This document shows, one piece after another, positions 16,811 through 27,202 of a DNA stretch of 64,000 nucleotides. The notes under the pieces are model-generated. The model did no database searches and was not told the origin of the DNA. It saw only the letters and a program-made list of their open reading frames with translations. Source of the DNA: Phycisphaeraceae bacterium (GTDB lineage Bacteria > Planctomycetota > Phycisphaerae > Phycisphaerales > UBA1924); contig JAHBWV010000001.1 of assembly GCA_019636845.1 (NCBI GenBank), positions 1,860,001-1,924,000 of the forward strand, in the 5' to 3' direction. The first letter of the stretch is position 1. Each line of letters opens with the position of its first letter. Position numbers and translations under genes: made by a program.

Positions 16811-19800
16811 ATGCGCCTTGTGAAACTCACCGTTTCCGGTTTCAAGTCCTTCGCGGACCGCACCGAGTTCACCTTCGACCAGTCCATCACTGGCATCGTC
16901 GGACCCAACGGCTGCGGCAAGTCCAACGTCGTCGATGCCGTCAAGTGGGTGCTCGGCGAGCGTTCGAGCAAGTCCCTGCGCGGCAAAGAGATGCTCGACG
17001 TCATCTTCGCCGGCTCCGTCGGCCGGAAGCCCTCGGGCCTTGCGAGCGTCTCGCTCACGTTCGAGAACCCGATCATCAATCCCGAGGCCGAGCTTGTTGA
17101 ACTCGACCTTGCGGGGAACGCCGAAGACGACGACGATCCGCAGCACGTGCAGACGACCCCGATCGCGATGCGTCGGCGCATCCTCCCCATCGACTCGGAC
17201 ATTGTCGAGGTCGAGCGACGGCTCTATCGCGACGGGGGCTCTGAGTACCTGATCAACAACAAGCGTGCCCGGCTGCGCGACATCCGCGATCTGTTTCTCG
17301 ACACGGGAGTCGGAGCAGACGCGTACTCGATCATCGAGCAGGGCAAGGTCGATGCGATGCTGCTGGCCTCTCCTCAGGAACGCCGAACGATCTTCGAAGA
17401 GGCAGCGGGGATCGCCAAGTACAAGCAGCGCCGCATCGAGTCGCAACGCAAACTCGATCGAGCCCAGGCGAACCTCGCCCTGACGCGTGAACAGCTCGAA
17501 TCGACCGAGCGGCGGCTCCGCCTTGTCCGTGGCCAGGCCACGAAGGCACGCCGGTTCAAGGAGCTCGACGCGGAGTTCAACGCGCTGCGACTCGCCGTCG
17601 CCTTCGACGTGTACGACGACCTACGCCAGCGTCTCGACGGGCTGACGTCGCGGCTTGCCGACCTCGATGTGCAGCGGCACGCCGCCATGGAGTCCGTGCA
17701 GCAGGCCGAGGCCGCCAAGCAGGAGGCGGAGATCGCTCGCCACGAGGCGATGAACGCCCACAAGCAGATCCAGGAAGAGCTGCTCGCGACGGAGCACGCA
17801 CACAACTCCGCGCTGCAGCGTCGCCAGATGACTGCGCGTGCGCTCGACGATGCGCGTCGCCAGGCCGACACGGACGCGCAGCGGATCGTGGAAGTGGACC
17901 AGCACCTCGAATCGCTCGGGCGGGCCGTCGCCGAGCAGTCTGAGGCCGTCGCGGCACTCTCAGAGCGTCTGGCCGAGGCCGAACGCGCGCTCGCACGGGC
18001 CGCAGAGACACGGGCCGCGGTGCTCGAATCGCTCGGCGATCTGCAACGTGACGTCGCACAGAAGCGGGCGGCGGCATCGAGCATCGATCGCGAGCGATCC
18101 TCACTTCTCGCGCACCTGCAAGCAGAGGGGAAACGGATCGAATCGCTCGCGGAGCAGTTGAACCGGCTCGAATCGAAGGCCGTCGCCGCAGGCGCGGAGC
18201 ACGACTCGGTCGCCTCGGCGTCGCTGGATGTCTCACGCGCCGCCGACTCGCGTGCGGCACGCGTCGCCGAGATCGAGTCTGCGCTCAAGGCCCAGGATCA
18301 GGCGGCACAGGCCCTCTCTGCGGATCGACGCGATCTGGCCACGCGCGTCTCCGAACTCGAGCAGCGATCGCTGCGCCTCGATGGCCGCAGAGCGACCCTC
18401 CGTGAGATGGTCGATTCCCGCGAGGGTTTCGCTGACGCCGTCAAGGATGTGCTTGAACGCAAGGCGACCGGGCTTGGTTTCGCTACCGTCATCGCCCCAC
18501 TGGCCGAACTCGTTGAAACGGATGTCGCCCACGCCGCCGCCGTCGAAGCCGCACTCGGGCAACTCCTCCAGGGACTTGTGATCGAGTCTGTCGTCGCGGC
18601 CCCATCCTCCGAAGAACTCGCTTCTCTGCGGGGCCGAGTGACATTTCTGCCTCTGAGCGCGCTGCCGGTGCCCGAGCCCGCGCTGCTCGATCTGGCTTCG
18701 CTCGAACCCAGGGTCACGCGCCTCCGTGATGTGATCGCGCCATCGAGAGAGATCCCGATGATCGGGAATCTGCTCGATCGCCTGCTGGCAACGACGTACC
18801 TCGTTCCGTCGATCGACGCCGCCATGCTGCTGGCAACCGGTCCGTTCTCTTCCGTGCCGACCGTTCGATTCGTCACGCTCGACGGAACGATCGTCGAGCC
18901 CGACGGTCGGATCACCGCAGGACCTGTCGCAGCGGTTGCCGAGGGTCTCCTCCAACGCCAGACCGAACTCACGGCGATCGAGGCGCAAGCCGCCACGGTC
19001 GCGGTCGAGCTCGACGCCGAACGAGCGTCTCTGCACGGGCTGGACGCAGAGGTCGCGGCGCACGCCGCTCGCCGGAACGAGCTCGCGGCCTCGCACGCCA
19101 ACGAATCCCGCCATCTGGTGGCCGATCGCGCGAGGTTCGAGCGACTGAACGCAGACGCCGAACGTCTCTCGCGTGAGCGGAAGTCGCTCGAAGAGGAGAT
19201 CGCCCAGATCCGAGCCCGCGACGCCCGCGCGCGTCAGGAGAAGGATGAACTGAGCGCGAAAGCCGAGGCGCTCGCGCGCCTTCACACCGAGCAGACCGAG
19301 GCCGCGGAGGCCGCCGAACGCGAGGCCGCACGAGTGCGTCTCAGTGCGGATGCCTCGTCTGAACAGTTGACGTCGGCGAAGGTGGATGCAGGTCGGCTCT
19401 CGGAGCAACTGGGTTCGGCCCGCCGTGAGGTCAGCCGCCTCTCGCTCGAGCGTGACAATGCCGAGCGTCAGCACAGGAATCTCCTCCAGCATCTCGAGCA
19501 GGCGCGCGCCAGAATCGGCGAGCACGAGCAGTCGATCGCCGATGCCGACCGCCAGATCGCCGAATCCTCATCGCACGCGATCTCCATGAGGAAGGAAGCC
19601 GACGCGGCCAACGAGTTGATCACTCGCGTCAACGCAACCGTGCAGGAGCACGCCGGCGAACTGGCCGAAGCTCGCCAGAGACTCGGTGTCTTTGAGCGTG
19701 ACTGGAACTCTCTTGAGATCAGCCGGCGCGAGCTCGAAGTGAAGCGGGAGAACCTCGAGGAACGCACGCAGGAAGACCTCGCGATCGATCTCGGGCGCGA

Positions 19801-20722
19801 GTATCCCGAGTACCGCCAGATGATGTCCGAGGGAGACGTTCGACGCATCGATCAGCCCGAGTCGATCGCTGCGATCGAGATCCTGCGTCAAGAGATCAAG
19901 AAGCTCGGCAATGTCAACCTTGACGCCATCGATGAAGAGACGCAGCTCGAAGGCCAGAACGAGAACCTCGTCCGCCAGGTGGCCGACCTTGATCTCGCGT
20001 CCCAAAGACTCTCCGAACTGATCGAGCGTCTCAATCTCGTCAGCAAGGAGCAGTTCGGCGCGATCTTCAGCGCGATCCAGGAACACTTCGGGAGCCAGGA
20101 TGGTATGTTCCGGCGTCTCTTCGGAGGAGGCCGCGCCGAGGTGCGATTGATGCCGCTGATCAAGGAGATCAACGGCGAGAAGGTTGTCACAGACGAGATC
20201 GATCTCTTGGAGAGCGGCATCGAGGTCGTGGCGAAACCGCCGGGCAAAGAACCACGTACCATCGACCAGCTCTCGGGCGGCGAGAAGACCCTCACCGCTG
20301 TCGCCCTGCTCATGTCGATCTTCCGCTCGAAACCGTCGTGTTTCTGCGTTCTGGACGAAGTAGATGCGGCACTGGATGAGGGCAATGTCGCTCGCTATTG
20401 CGCGATGATCCGCCAGTTCACGGACCGCTCACGCTTCATCGTGATCACGCACAACAAGAAGACCATGCAGGCCGCGGACCAGTTGTACGGGGTGACCATG
20501 CAGGAGCGTGGCGTCTCGACCCGCGTCAAGGTTCGTTTCGATCAGGTCGGAGCACACGGTGAGCTGCCGATGCCGGCAGAGCACGCAGACACCCAGAAGG
20601 CGACGGTTGGCGTCAAGCGAGGCCGCGGCACCCTGAAAGCCGCGCTCGCCTCGATGAGAGAGAACACGGAGCAGGAGGCCGTCGTCGCTGAAGAGCCGCA
20701 TATGGCGCGAGACGTTCCATGA
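16811..20722 (+). CDS. smc: Chromosome segregation ATPase SMC
   Basis: SMC dimers with the ScpAB kleisin complex compact and segregate chromosomes. The 1303-aa product has the N-terminal head MRLVKLTVSGFKSFADRTEF with Walker A GPNGCGKS at 31-38. Two very long Arg/Glu/Ala coiled coils flank a hinge at about 530-690 (REGFADAVKDVLERKATGLGF through RFVTLDGTIVEPDGRITAGP). The C-terminal head has signature LSGGEKTLTAVAL and Walker B CFCVLDEVDAALDE. It is slightly longer than the typical ~1150-1190 aa, the extra length lying in the coils and a 60-residue C-terminal tail. ATG 16811 follows GGAGG. scpB is about 36 kb away in this window; scpA is not seen. The stop overlaps the start of the GH43 gene. 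Confidence 0.97.
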   Translation: MRLVKLTVSGFKSFADRTEFTFDQSITGIVGPNGCGKSNVVDAVKWVLGERSSKSLRGKEMLDVIFAGSVGRKPSGLASVSLTFENPIINPEAELVELDLAGNAEDDDDPQHVQTTPIAMRRRILPIDSDIVEVERRLYRDGGSEYLINNKRARLRDIRDLFLDTGVGADAYSIIEQGKVDAMLLASPQERRTIFEEAAGIAKYKQRRIESQRKLDRAQANLALTREQLESTERRLRLVRGQATKARRFKELDAEFNALRLAVAFDVYDDLRQRLDGLTSRLADLDVQRHAAMESVQQAEAAKQEAEIARHEAMNAHKQIQEELLATEHAHNSALQRRQMTARALDDARRQADTDAQRIVEVDQHLESLGRAVAEQSEAVAALSERLAEAERALARAAETRAAVLESLGDLQRDVAQKRAAASSIDRERSSLLAHLQAEGKRIESLAEQLNRLESKAVAAGAEHDSVASASLDVSRAADSRAARVAEIESALKAQDQAAQALSADRRDLATRVSELEQRSLRLDGRRATLREMVDSREGFADAVKDVLERKATGLGFATVIAPLAELVETDVAHAAAVEAALGQLLQGLVIESVVAAPSSEELASLRGRVTFLPLSALPVPEPALLDLASLEPRVTRLRDVIAPSREIPMIGNLLDRLLATTYLVPSIDAAMLLATGPFSSVPTVRFVTLDGTIVEPDGRITAGPVAAVAEGLLQRQTELTAIEAQAATVAVELDAERASLHGLDAEVAAHAARRNELAASHANESRHLVADRARFERLNADAERLSRERKSLEEEIAQIRARDARARQEKDELSAKAEALARLHTEQTEAAEAAEREAARVRLSADASSEQLTSAKVDAGRLSEQLGSARREVSRLSLERDNAERQHRNLLQHLEQARARIGEHEQSIADADRQIAESSSHAISMRKEADAANELITRVNATVQEHAGELAEARQRLGVFERDWNSLEISRRELEVKRENLEERTQEDLAIDLGREYPEYRQMMSEGDVRRIDQPESIAAIEILRQEIKKLGNVNLDAIDEETQLEGQNENLVRQVADLDLASQRLSELIERLNLVSKEQFGAIFSAIQEHFGSQDGMFRRLFGGGRAEVRLMPLIKEINGEKVVTDEIDLLESGIEVVAKPPGKEPRTIDQLSGGEKTLTAVALLMSIFRSKPSCFCVLDEVDAALDEGNVARYCAMIRQFTDRSRFIVITHNKKTMQAADQLYGVTMQERGVSTRVKVRFDQVGAHGELPMPAEHADTQKATVGVKRGRGTLKAALASMRENTEQEAVVAEEPHMARDVP

Positions 20723-21765
20723 TGAGATGCACACGCGCACTGCATTCGGTCCTCATCGCAACGGCGGGGGCTATCGTCGCGGCATCGCTCGTGATCCCCG
20801 CGTACAGCGTGTGCGCGAATGTTGCTGATCCACCGGATGCGGGCAATGGCAACCCGGTCTTTCCCGGGTGGTACGCCGACCCCGAGGCCGCGGTCTTCCG
20901 CGATCCCGACGGCAGCGTCCGCTACTGGATCTTCCCGACGTACTCCGCACGATACGACAACCAGCTCCACTTCGACGCCTTCTCGTCGACCGACCTGCGC
21001 AACTGGCAGAAGCACGAGAGGGTGCTCGAACGGGCGAGCATCTCGTGGGCACGCCGCGCCATGTGGGCTCCGGCCGCAGTCGAGCATGAGGGACGTTACT
21101 ACCTCTTCTTCGGCGCGAACGATATCCAGAGTGACGATGAACTGGGCGGCATCGGCGTTGCAGTAGCCGATCGACCCGAAGGGCCGTACCAGGATCACAT
21201 CGGGAAGCCGCTTGTCGATCGTTTCCATAACGGAGCCCAGCCGATCGACCAGTTCGTGTTCAGAGACGACGACGGCCAGCACTACATGTTCTACGGTGGG
21301 TGGAGGCGGTGCAACGTGACGCGGCTTGCGCCGGACTTCAAGTCGCTCGTCCCCTTTGAGGATGGAACGTTCTTCCGCGAGGTCACGCCCGCGGGGTACG
21401 TCGAAGGCCCATTCATGTTTGTCCGCGACGGCAGATACTACTTCATGTGGTCGGAAGGGGGCTGGACCGGACCCGATTATTCGGTCGCGTACGCGATCGC
21501 CGACTCACCACTCGGGCCGTTCAATCGCATCGGCAAGATCCTGCAGCAGGATCCTGAAGTGGCGACCGGCGCGGGGCACCACAGCGTGATCCATGTCCCG
21601 GACAGTGACGAGTACTACATCGTGTACCATCGTCGGCCGCTGGGCGAGACCGATCGCGATCACCGCGTGGTGTGCATCGATCGAATGGAGTTCGATGCCG
21701 AGGGGCTCATCAAGCCCGTGAAGATCACGTTCGAAGGCGTGCCGCCCTTGAACACGACAAGGTAG
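20719..21765 (+). CDS. Secreted glycoside hydrolase family 43-like protein
   Basis: The product is 348 aa. It begins with a signal peptide or membrane anchor (residues about 8-33) and is followed by a five-bladed beta-propeller pattern. All three GH43 catalytic carboxylates are at family positions: Asp54 in GWYADPEAAVF (general base), Asp177 in PIDQFVF (pKa modulator) and Glu229 in YVEGPFMF (general acid). GH43 enzymes act on arabinans, xylans and related beta- or alpha-furanosyl/pyranosyl linkages; the substrate is not predictable here. The ATG overlaps the smc stop (ATGA), so it is translated from the smc transcript unless it has its own promoter inside smc. That is an odd partner for a periplasmic carbohydrase. 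Confidence 0.83.
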   Translation: MMRCTRALHSVLIATAGAIVAASLVIPAYSVCANVADPPDAGNGNPVFPGWYADPEAAVFRDPDGSVRYWIFPTYSARYDNQLHFDAFSSTDLRNWQKHERVLERASISWARRAMWAPAAVEHEGRYYLFFGANDIQSDDELGGIGVAVADRPEGPYQDHIGKPLVDRFHNGAQPIDQFVFRDDDGQHYMFYGGWRRCNVTRLAPDFKSLVPFEDGTFFREVTPAGYVEGPFMFVRDGRYYFMWSEGGWTGPDYSVAYAIADSPLGPFNRIGKILQQDPEVATGAGHHSVIHVPDSDEYYIVYHRRPLGETDRDHRVVCIDRMEFDAEGLIKPVKITFEGVPPLNTTR

Positions 21766-21781
21766 AGGTAAAGGTAAAGCA

Positions 21782-21810
21782 GAACGCGAAGGCACAAAGC
21801 CCTCGCGTTC
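21782..21810. terminator. Bidirectional terminator between GH43 and amylase genes
   Basis: GAACGCGA (21782-21789) pairs with TCGCGTTC (21803-21810); an inner GGC/GCC pair follows an A-C mismatch, with a 5-base loop. On the minus strand the hairpin is followed by TGCTTTACCTTTACC, on the plus strand by ATTGCTTGC. It separates two convergent genes. Confidence 0.6.
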
Positions 21811-21846
21811 ATTGCTTGCGGCATCTAGAAGACTCGATCGCCTCGC

Positions 21847-24663
21847 TCAGGTGCAGCCCTGTCCGAAGGCGTCAAAGAAGCCAAGGAAGTCCTGGATATC
21901 GATGAAGCCATCACCCGAGTAATCGGGATTGCCGTAGTTGCCGCACGGCATGGCCTGTCCCTCGCACTGGCCGAAGTCGTCAAAGAAGTCGAGGAAGTCG
22001 GCGACATCAGAGATGCCGTCCTTGTTGTAGTCCGCGGCACACCGATCGAGGAAGAAGGTGTGGGTCAGCACCCGAGCGTTCCCGGATTCCTCGGTCGCGA
22101 CAGCCGTCACCGTGTGGAAGCCGTGGGTGTTGAACACGCCGACCGTCCGACGATGCTCCAGTCTGTCATGGCGAGTCGCCAGATTCGGCAAACCGATCAG
22201 CGTCAAGGGATCCGTGCCGCTCGGCACATTCAGGAGCATGTACACAAAGTTGGTCGTGCGATCAAGAGCCCGCACACGGAACTCGTGGCTGGTCGTCGTC
22301 AGGATCGAGGGCGGATCGATGAACTCAATAGCCGGCGGCTCGCGATCGACATAGAAGACCTCGCGGAACTCACGGAACAACGGCGCCTCATCCGCGTTCC
22401 GCTTGCGGAACGCTCGCACGGCCAGATAGTGCATCCCCTCTGCCAGAGCCGTCGCGTCGATGGACTGCTCATAGAGGCCGTTGGCAGCAGCGGAGCCGAA
22501 GAGGGGCTGATTCACGGTAAGGAACTGCTCGAATCCCGCGACCACACCCGTCGTGTGGTCGAAATCGACCGAGCCGTTGCCATTCGCATCGATGTAACCC
22601 GAATCAAGCCTGAAGAGGGCGTTGTCGTCGAAGTTCGTGTCGAGCGGGTCCGTCTTGCTTGTCGTCAGCCGGATCGTGAACTGATCGGCCGTGATCACGG
22701 GGACCGACGTCAGGCGGCGACGCTGCACAGGCGTGCTCGGCGCATCCGCCGGGATCGTGCTCGCGACAGGCGTCAACTCAAGCACGCCCGAAGGGAGCGT
22801 CGGCACATAGATCACGTACCCGCGGTTGTGCTCCCCCGCACTGCTCACGTTGTGCGGCACGCGGATGCTCACCACACCCCCGGAACCCACAACGATCGTC
22901 TCGGGAATGATGCCGCTCGGATCGACGCTCGCGCTCGCGGCGTTGCCGGTGATCTCTTGCAGGCGCGTTCCCGCGGGGAACGTCGTCGTCACATTCCCCA
23001 ACGCGCTGCCCGATGCGTAGCTGTCGCTGGTTCCGACGAGCATATTCGCGGCATAGCCGCCCGGATACGACGCCCCGGCGAATCGGGGTGAGCTGAGCTC
23101 GTAGATCAGCACATCGCTGATGTTCGCGTTGAGAGGGAAGAACTGACCTCGACCGGCGAAGTTCCGGGCCTGCACCAGTCTGGTCATCAGGTCAGACATC
23201 GTGCCGCTCGATGGATCAAAGCCCAGCGCGATCGGCGTGCCCTCGTCGGGGAAGAACGACCCTGTCGGGCGCGTGACGCCCCGCGCGTTGTAGTACACGA
23301 TCGGAATGCCGGGCCGATTGATCACATACGCGTGCGCGAAGAGCCCCTGCTGCCGGAGCGTCGGCAGCGAAGGCAGCGAGCCGGGGCCATCGACCGTGCC
23401 GTTGTCGTGGCTGAAGACATGGTTCACGCCCACCGTGCCGTTGTTGAAGCCATCGTCCGCGGTGTCGATGTGCGCCGAGAGCACGTTCCCCCAGTTCCCG
23501 AAACCCGAAGCGTTGATCAGATCGCGCAACGCACCCGCGCCCGCGAGATCGAGCGCATCCCGGTTTCCGAATGAGTCTCCGGGACGGGGCGGATTCCGCC
23601 CGTTCGGCTTTCTCACGTAGTTGTCGAACACAAAGCTGTTGCCCGCCGTGTTCTCGCCGAAAGAGAACGCCGTGACCTTGCGGCCGTCTGGTGTGGTGCG
23701 CCGGTTGTGCACCGCGGCATCGAAGTACTGGATCCAGAACCACGACGGGGCGTGCTTCGCCGCGTCAAGACGGAAACCGTCGATGCCCTGAACATCGAGC
23801 ATCCACTGCGTGTAACGCATGAGCAGTCCTGTCGCGTTGTCCGGGTACGGATCGCCAGCGAGTGGGTCTGCCGTGTTGTACGGGTGCAGCGTGAAGTTCT
23901 GCGCGGGCTGCCCCTGGAACGCCGGATTCGTGAACGTCATCGGCGTCAGCGACTGATCCGGATAGAACCGCGCGTTGTTCGGATCGGGCTTGTTGTGCAC
24001 CGTTCCCGCCGGGATGTTGAGCGGGTTGCCAGACTCGACCGGATGCCGGATGAACGAGTTGTTGGACTCCTGCGCGATGTCCACGAGCGCGACAAGATCA
24101 CCGAGAATCGTGTCGTACCACGCACCACCGGGGTTCTCAGACTGAAGATAGAACGTCGCGCTCCCGGGGTTGTTGTGGAAATCACCCCACGCGCTGTTCG
24201 CCTGCTTGTTGACCGGAGGCGTTGCGGGTGCCATCCAGAACCCCGGCCACCCTCCCGCCGCCTGGAAGGACGCGCTCGTCTGCCGCCCCGAGTTGTGATT
24301 CAGGATCGAATCGACATAGACCTCCGCATTGGCACGCTGCAGTTCGCGCACCATCACCTGGAACATGCTCTCGGTTCCGTAGGCGGTCTGCGCGCCGGGC
24401 CTGCCGAGATCAAACCGATCGAAGACGTCGTAGCCGACGCTGTTGGTGCTCGCGCCCTTCCCGGGAGGGGGCAGCCACACCGATCCATACCCTGCCTTGA
24501 AGAAGTCAGGTACTCGACGCTCGAGATCCCGCCACGGCTGCTCAAACCAATGCAGCATCACGGGGCGATCATCGGCGGCACATGGAAGGCCGCACGCTGC
24601 AACGACTGCCAACGCGAAGACAGTCGGGAACGACACATTCTTCATACGGCCGGTGTTCGGCAT
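21847..24663 (-). CDS. Secreted GH13 alpha-amylase with C-terminal dockerin-like module
   Basis: The product is 938 aa. ATG 24663 has GGAG eight bases upstream and yields a signal peptide (MPNTGRMKNVSFPTVFALAVVAACGLPCAADD). The GH13 barrel shows region I VDSILNHN (118-124), region II GFRLDAAKH with nucleophile Asp300, region III SFGENTAG with acid/base Glu337, and region IV VFSHDNG with Asp420. Beta-sandwich domains follow (about 520-870), with an Ig-like stretch YVDREPPAIEFIDPPS. The C-terminal ~60 residues hold two EF-hand-like repeats, DYNKDGISDVADFLDFFDDFG and a second with DYSGDGFIDIQDFL, separated by a Cys-containing linker. It should cleave alpha-1,4-glucan outside the cytoplasm. It is divergent from the GH31 gene across 284 bases. 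Confidence 0.92.
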   Translation of the reverse strand: MPNTGRMKNVSFPTVFALAVVAACGLPCAADDRPVMLHWFEQPWRDLERRVPDFFKAGYGSVWLPPPGKGASTNSVGYDVFDRFDLGRPGAQTAYGTESMFQVMVRELQRANAEVYVDSILNHNSGRQTSASFQAAGGWPGFWMAPATPPVNKQANSAWGDFHNNPGSATFYLQSENPGGAWYDTILGDLVALVDIAQESNNSFIRHPVESGNPLNIPAGTVHNKPDPNNARFYPDQSLTPMTFTNPAFQGQPAQNFTLHPYNTADPLAGDPYPDNATGLLMRYTQWMLDVQGIDGFRLDAAKHAPSWFWIQYFDAAVHNRRTTPDGRKVTAFSFGENTAGNSFVFDNYVRKPNGRNPPRPGDSFGNRDALDLAGAGALRDLINASGFGNWGNVLSAHIDTADDGFNNGTVGVNHVFSHDNGTVDGPGSLPSLPTLRQQGLFAHAYVINRPGIPIVYYNARGVTRPTGSFFPDEGTPIALGFDPSSGTMSDLMTRLVQARNFAGRGQFFPLNANISDVLIYELSSPRFAGASYPGGYAANMLVGTSDSYASGSALGNVTTTFPAGTRLQEITGNAASASVDPSGIIPETIVVGSGGVVSIRVPHNVSSAGEHNRGYVIYVPTLPSGVLELTPVASTIPADAPSTPVQRRRLTSVPVITADQFTIRLTTSKTDPLDTNFDDNALFRLDSGYIDANGNGSVDFDHTTGVVAGFEQFLTVNQPLFGSAAANGLYEQSIDATALAEGMHYLAVRAFRKRNADEAPLFREFREVFYVDREPPAIEFIDPPSILTTTSHEFRVRALDRTTNFVYMLLNVPSGTDPLTLIGLPNLATRHDRLEHRRTVGVFNTHGFHTVTAVATEESGNARVLTHTFFLDRCAADYNKDGISDVADFLDFFDDFGQCEGQAMPCGNYGNPDYSGDGFIDIQDFLGFFDAFGQGCT

Positions 24664-24947
24664 CTTGTCATCTCCAACAAATACAGCGAACCCACCTGCA
24701 CGGAGGGTCTGGGCTATCGGGATTATGACGACTCTCCTCCCGCGATGGAACAGACCATGCACCACTTTTCGCGTGAATCTTGCAGAAAGCCGCCCGTAGC
24801 CATGCATACACGATCACGGTGCTCGTTTGGCATGCGTCACCCCCGCACAACACGTTTCTTGCTACCCTCCCGCTCTCGGCAACACTGTTTCGCTGAGTTG
24901 TCTCACGTCCCATATCACCAACCGCAGACGATCGGAGACCCCATCGC

Positions 24948-27140
24948 ATGCCTCTGCCACGCCACCTTCATCGCAGGTCTCTCCCCGCATGCCTTGTTGC
25001 TGCCGCGCTGGCAACACTCGCTCCGCACGCACTCGCTCAGGTTTCAGCGAAGCTGCCGACCGGCGCGACCCGTTGGGATGCATCGGAAGATGCCGCGAAG
25101 AACGCCCTCCCATCGATGTCCTTCACCGACCCCGCGATGAGAGAAAAGCGCCAACAGATCGCCAGTCCCGGCACCGCGAAGCCGACGTTCAGCAAAGATG
25201 CAAGAGGGCGTCACGTCGCGAGCATCGCGATCGCTCCCGGCACAAGTCTCTACGGCACCGGCGAGAACGCCGGTCCACTCCTCCGCAACGGGCGCGTGGT
25301 GGAGGCGTGGAACACCGACGCATATGGCTATCGCGAAGAGACCAAGTCGCTCTACCAGTCTCATCCGTGGGTTCTCGCCGTTCGAGAAGACGGCTCGGCC
25401 TTCGGCGTGCTCGCCGACACCACGTGGCGTTGCGAGATTGATCTGACGAACAGCATCACGTTTGCTGCCGACGGCCCAGAGTTCCCGCTGATCGTCATGG
25501 AGGGCCGCACCCCGCAAGAGGTCATGATCCAACTGGCTGCTCACATCGGCACCATCGAATTGCCGCCCCTCTGGGCGCTCGGCTACCACCAGTGCCGCTA
25601 TTCCTACTACCCCGAGTCCCGCGTCAAAGAGATCGCCGACGGTTTCCGCTCGCGCTCCATCCCGTGCGATGTCATCTGGTTCGACATCGACTACATGCAC
25701 GGCTATCGCGTCTTCACCTTTGACTCCTCGCACTTCCCCGACCCCGCACGAACCAACAGCGATCTTCACGCCATGGGTTACCGCACGATCTGGATGATCG
25801 ATCCGGGCGTGAAGGCCGAACCCGGCTACAGCGTCTACGACTCCGGCACCGCCGGCGATCACTGGGTGAAGAAGGCCGACGGCTCGGTGTATCTCGGCGA
25901 GGTCTGGCCCGGCCAGTGCGTCTTTCCCGATTACACACGCCCCGAGACCATGCAGTGGTGGGCCGGGCTCTACAAAGACTTCATGGCAACAGGCATCGAC
26001 GGCGTCTGGAACGACATGAACGAGCCCGCGATTTTCAACGTACCCACCAAGACGATGCCAGAAGACAACGTCCATCGGGGCGGAGGGATCCTCTCCGAAG
26101 GCCCCCACGCCCGCTACCACAACGTCTACGGCATGCTCATGGCGCTCGGAACAAAGCAGGGGATCGAGGCCGCGAATCCCGACAAACGACCTTTCGTCCT
26201 CACACGCGCAAACTACATCGGCGGGCATCGCTACGCCGCGACCTGGACCGGAGACAACGCCGCGGAGTGGTACGACCTCGAGAACTCCATCCCCATGATC
26301 CTCAACCTCGGCCTGTCAGGTCAGCCCTTCAGCGGCCCCGATATCGGCGGCTTCATCGGCAACGGCGACGGCCAGCAGTTTGCCCGCTGGATGGGCATCG
26401 GCTCGCTCCTCCCCTTCTCAAGAGGCCACACGGGCAAGGGCAACCGCGACAAAGAGCCCTGGGCTTACGACCAGAACGTCGAGCGTTCAAGCCGCATGGC
26501 CCTTGAACGTCGCTACCGCCTCATACCCTTCCTCTACACCGTCTTCGAGGAGTCATCACGCAACGGCATGCCCGTCGCGCGGCCGACCTTCTTCGCCGAT
26601 CCTGCCGACCCTGCGCTCCGATCAGAGGACGATTCGTTCCTGCTCGGATCAGATCTGCTGGTCGTCGCGAAGGTGACACCGCTCGGCGACCGCATGCCCG
26701 TGATGCCCCGCGGCAACTGGCGGCCCCTCAATCTCCACGATGGCGCGACCGATGCCGACCTGCCCGATCTCTATGTCCGCCCGGGCGCAATCCTCCCCGT
26801 CGGACCGATCGAGCAGTACGTCGACGAGCGTCCGCTCGACCCCCTGACCCTCTATGTGTCGCTCGATGCCAGCGGAAAGGCCACGGGCACGCTGTATGAA
26901 GACGCCGGCGAGGGGTACGCCTACCGAAACGGCGAGTACCTTCGAACGACCTACACCGCAACCCGTGCAGGCGACACAGTCTCCGTGGAGATCGCAGGCA
27001 CCCGGGGCTCGATGGCCCGCCCGAATCGGAACCTCGTCGTCCGGGTCATGCTCGACGACGGGCGCGAAGCCGCCGCGCTCTCAACCGACGGCCAGACCGT
27101 CACCGTCGATCTCACACAGGCCCGATTCCCCGGCCAGTGA
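24948..27140 (+). CDS. Secreted GH31 alpha-glucosidase
   Basis: The product is 730 aa, with a signal peptide of about 30 residues ending AHALAQ. After the N-terminal beta-sandwich domain, the (beta/alpha)8 barrel contains WALGYHQCRYSYYPES, DVIWFDIDYMHGYRVFTFD, nucleophile Asp356 in GVWNDMNEPA, and acid/base Asp436 in ATWTGDNAAEW. The GLSGQPFSGPDIGGF and PFSRGHT segments complete the active site. GH31 alpha-glucosidases release glucose from maltodextrins. The distal domain ends in a beta-sandwich (LYEDAGEGYAYRNGEYLRTTY). It is first of two co-directional genes and lies 62 bases before the esterase-like gene, which fits periplasmic finishing of amylase products. Confidence 0.94.
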   Translation: MPLPRHLHRRSLPACLVAAALATLAPHALAQVSAKLPTGATRWDASEDAAKNALPSMSFTDPAMREKRQQIASPGTAKPTFSKDARGRHVASIAIAPGTSLYGTGENAGPLLRNGRVVEAWNTDAYGYREETKSLYQSHPWVLAVREDGSAFGVLADTTWRCEIDLTNSITFAADGPEFPLIVMEGRTPQEVMIQLAAHIGTIELPPLWALGYHQCRYSYYPESRVKEIADGFRSRSIPCDVIWFDIDYMHGYRVFTFDSSHFPDPARTNSDLHAMGYRTIWMIDPGVKAEPGYSVYDSGTAGDHWVKKADGSVYLGEVWPGQCVFPDYTRPETMQWWAGLYKDFMATGIDGVWNDMNEPAIFNVPTKTMPEDNVHRGGGILSEGPHARYHNVYGMLMALGTKQGIEAANPDKRPFVLTRANYIGGHRYAATWTGDNAAEWYDLENSIPMILNLGLSGQPFSGPDIGGFIGNGDGQQFARWMGIGSLLPFSRGHTGKGNRDKEPWAYDQNVERSSRMALERRYRLIPFLYTVFEESSRNGMPVARPTFFADPADPALRSEDDSFLLGSDLLVVAKVTPLGDRMPVMPRGNWRPLNLHDGATDADLPDLYVRPGAILPVGPIEQYVDERPLDPLTLYVSLDASGKATGTLYEDAGEGYAYRNGEYLRTTYTATRAGDTVSVEIAGTRGSMARPNRNLVVRVMLDDGREAAALSTDGQTVTVDLTQARFPGQ

Positions 27141-27202
27141 ACGCGGCCCGCTCCGCGAACACGCAACCTCGCTCCCATCCTCCGCGACCGAACGGATCCA
27201 GC

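Noticed and set aside
15842-17446. Minus-strand open frame of 534 codons across the lipoprotein/smc junction
   Set aside because: It lies opposite two well-supported genes and has no recognisable domain or start signal.
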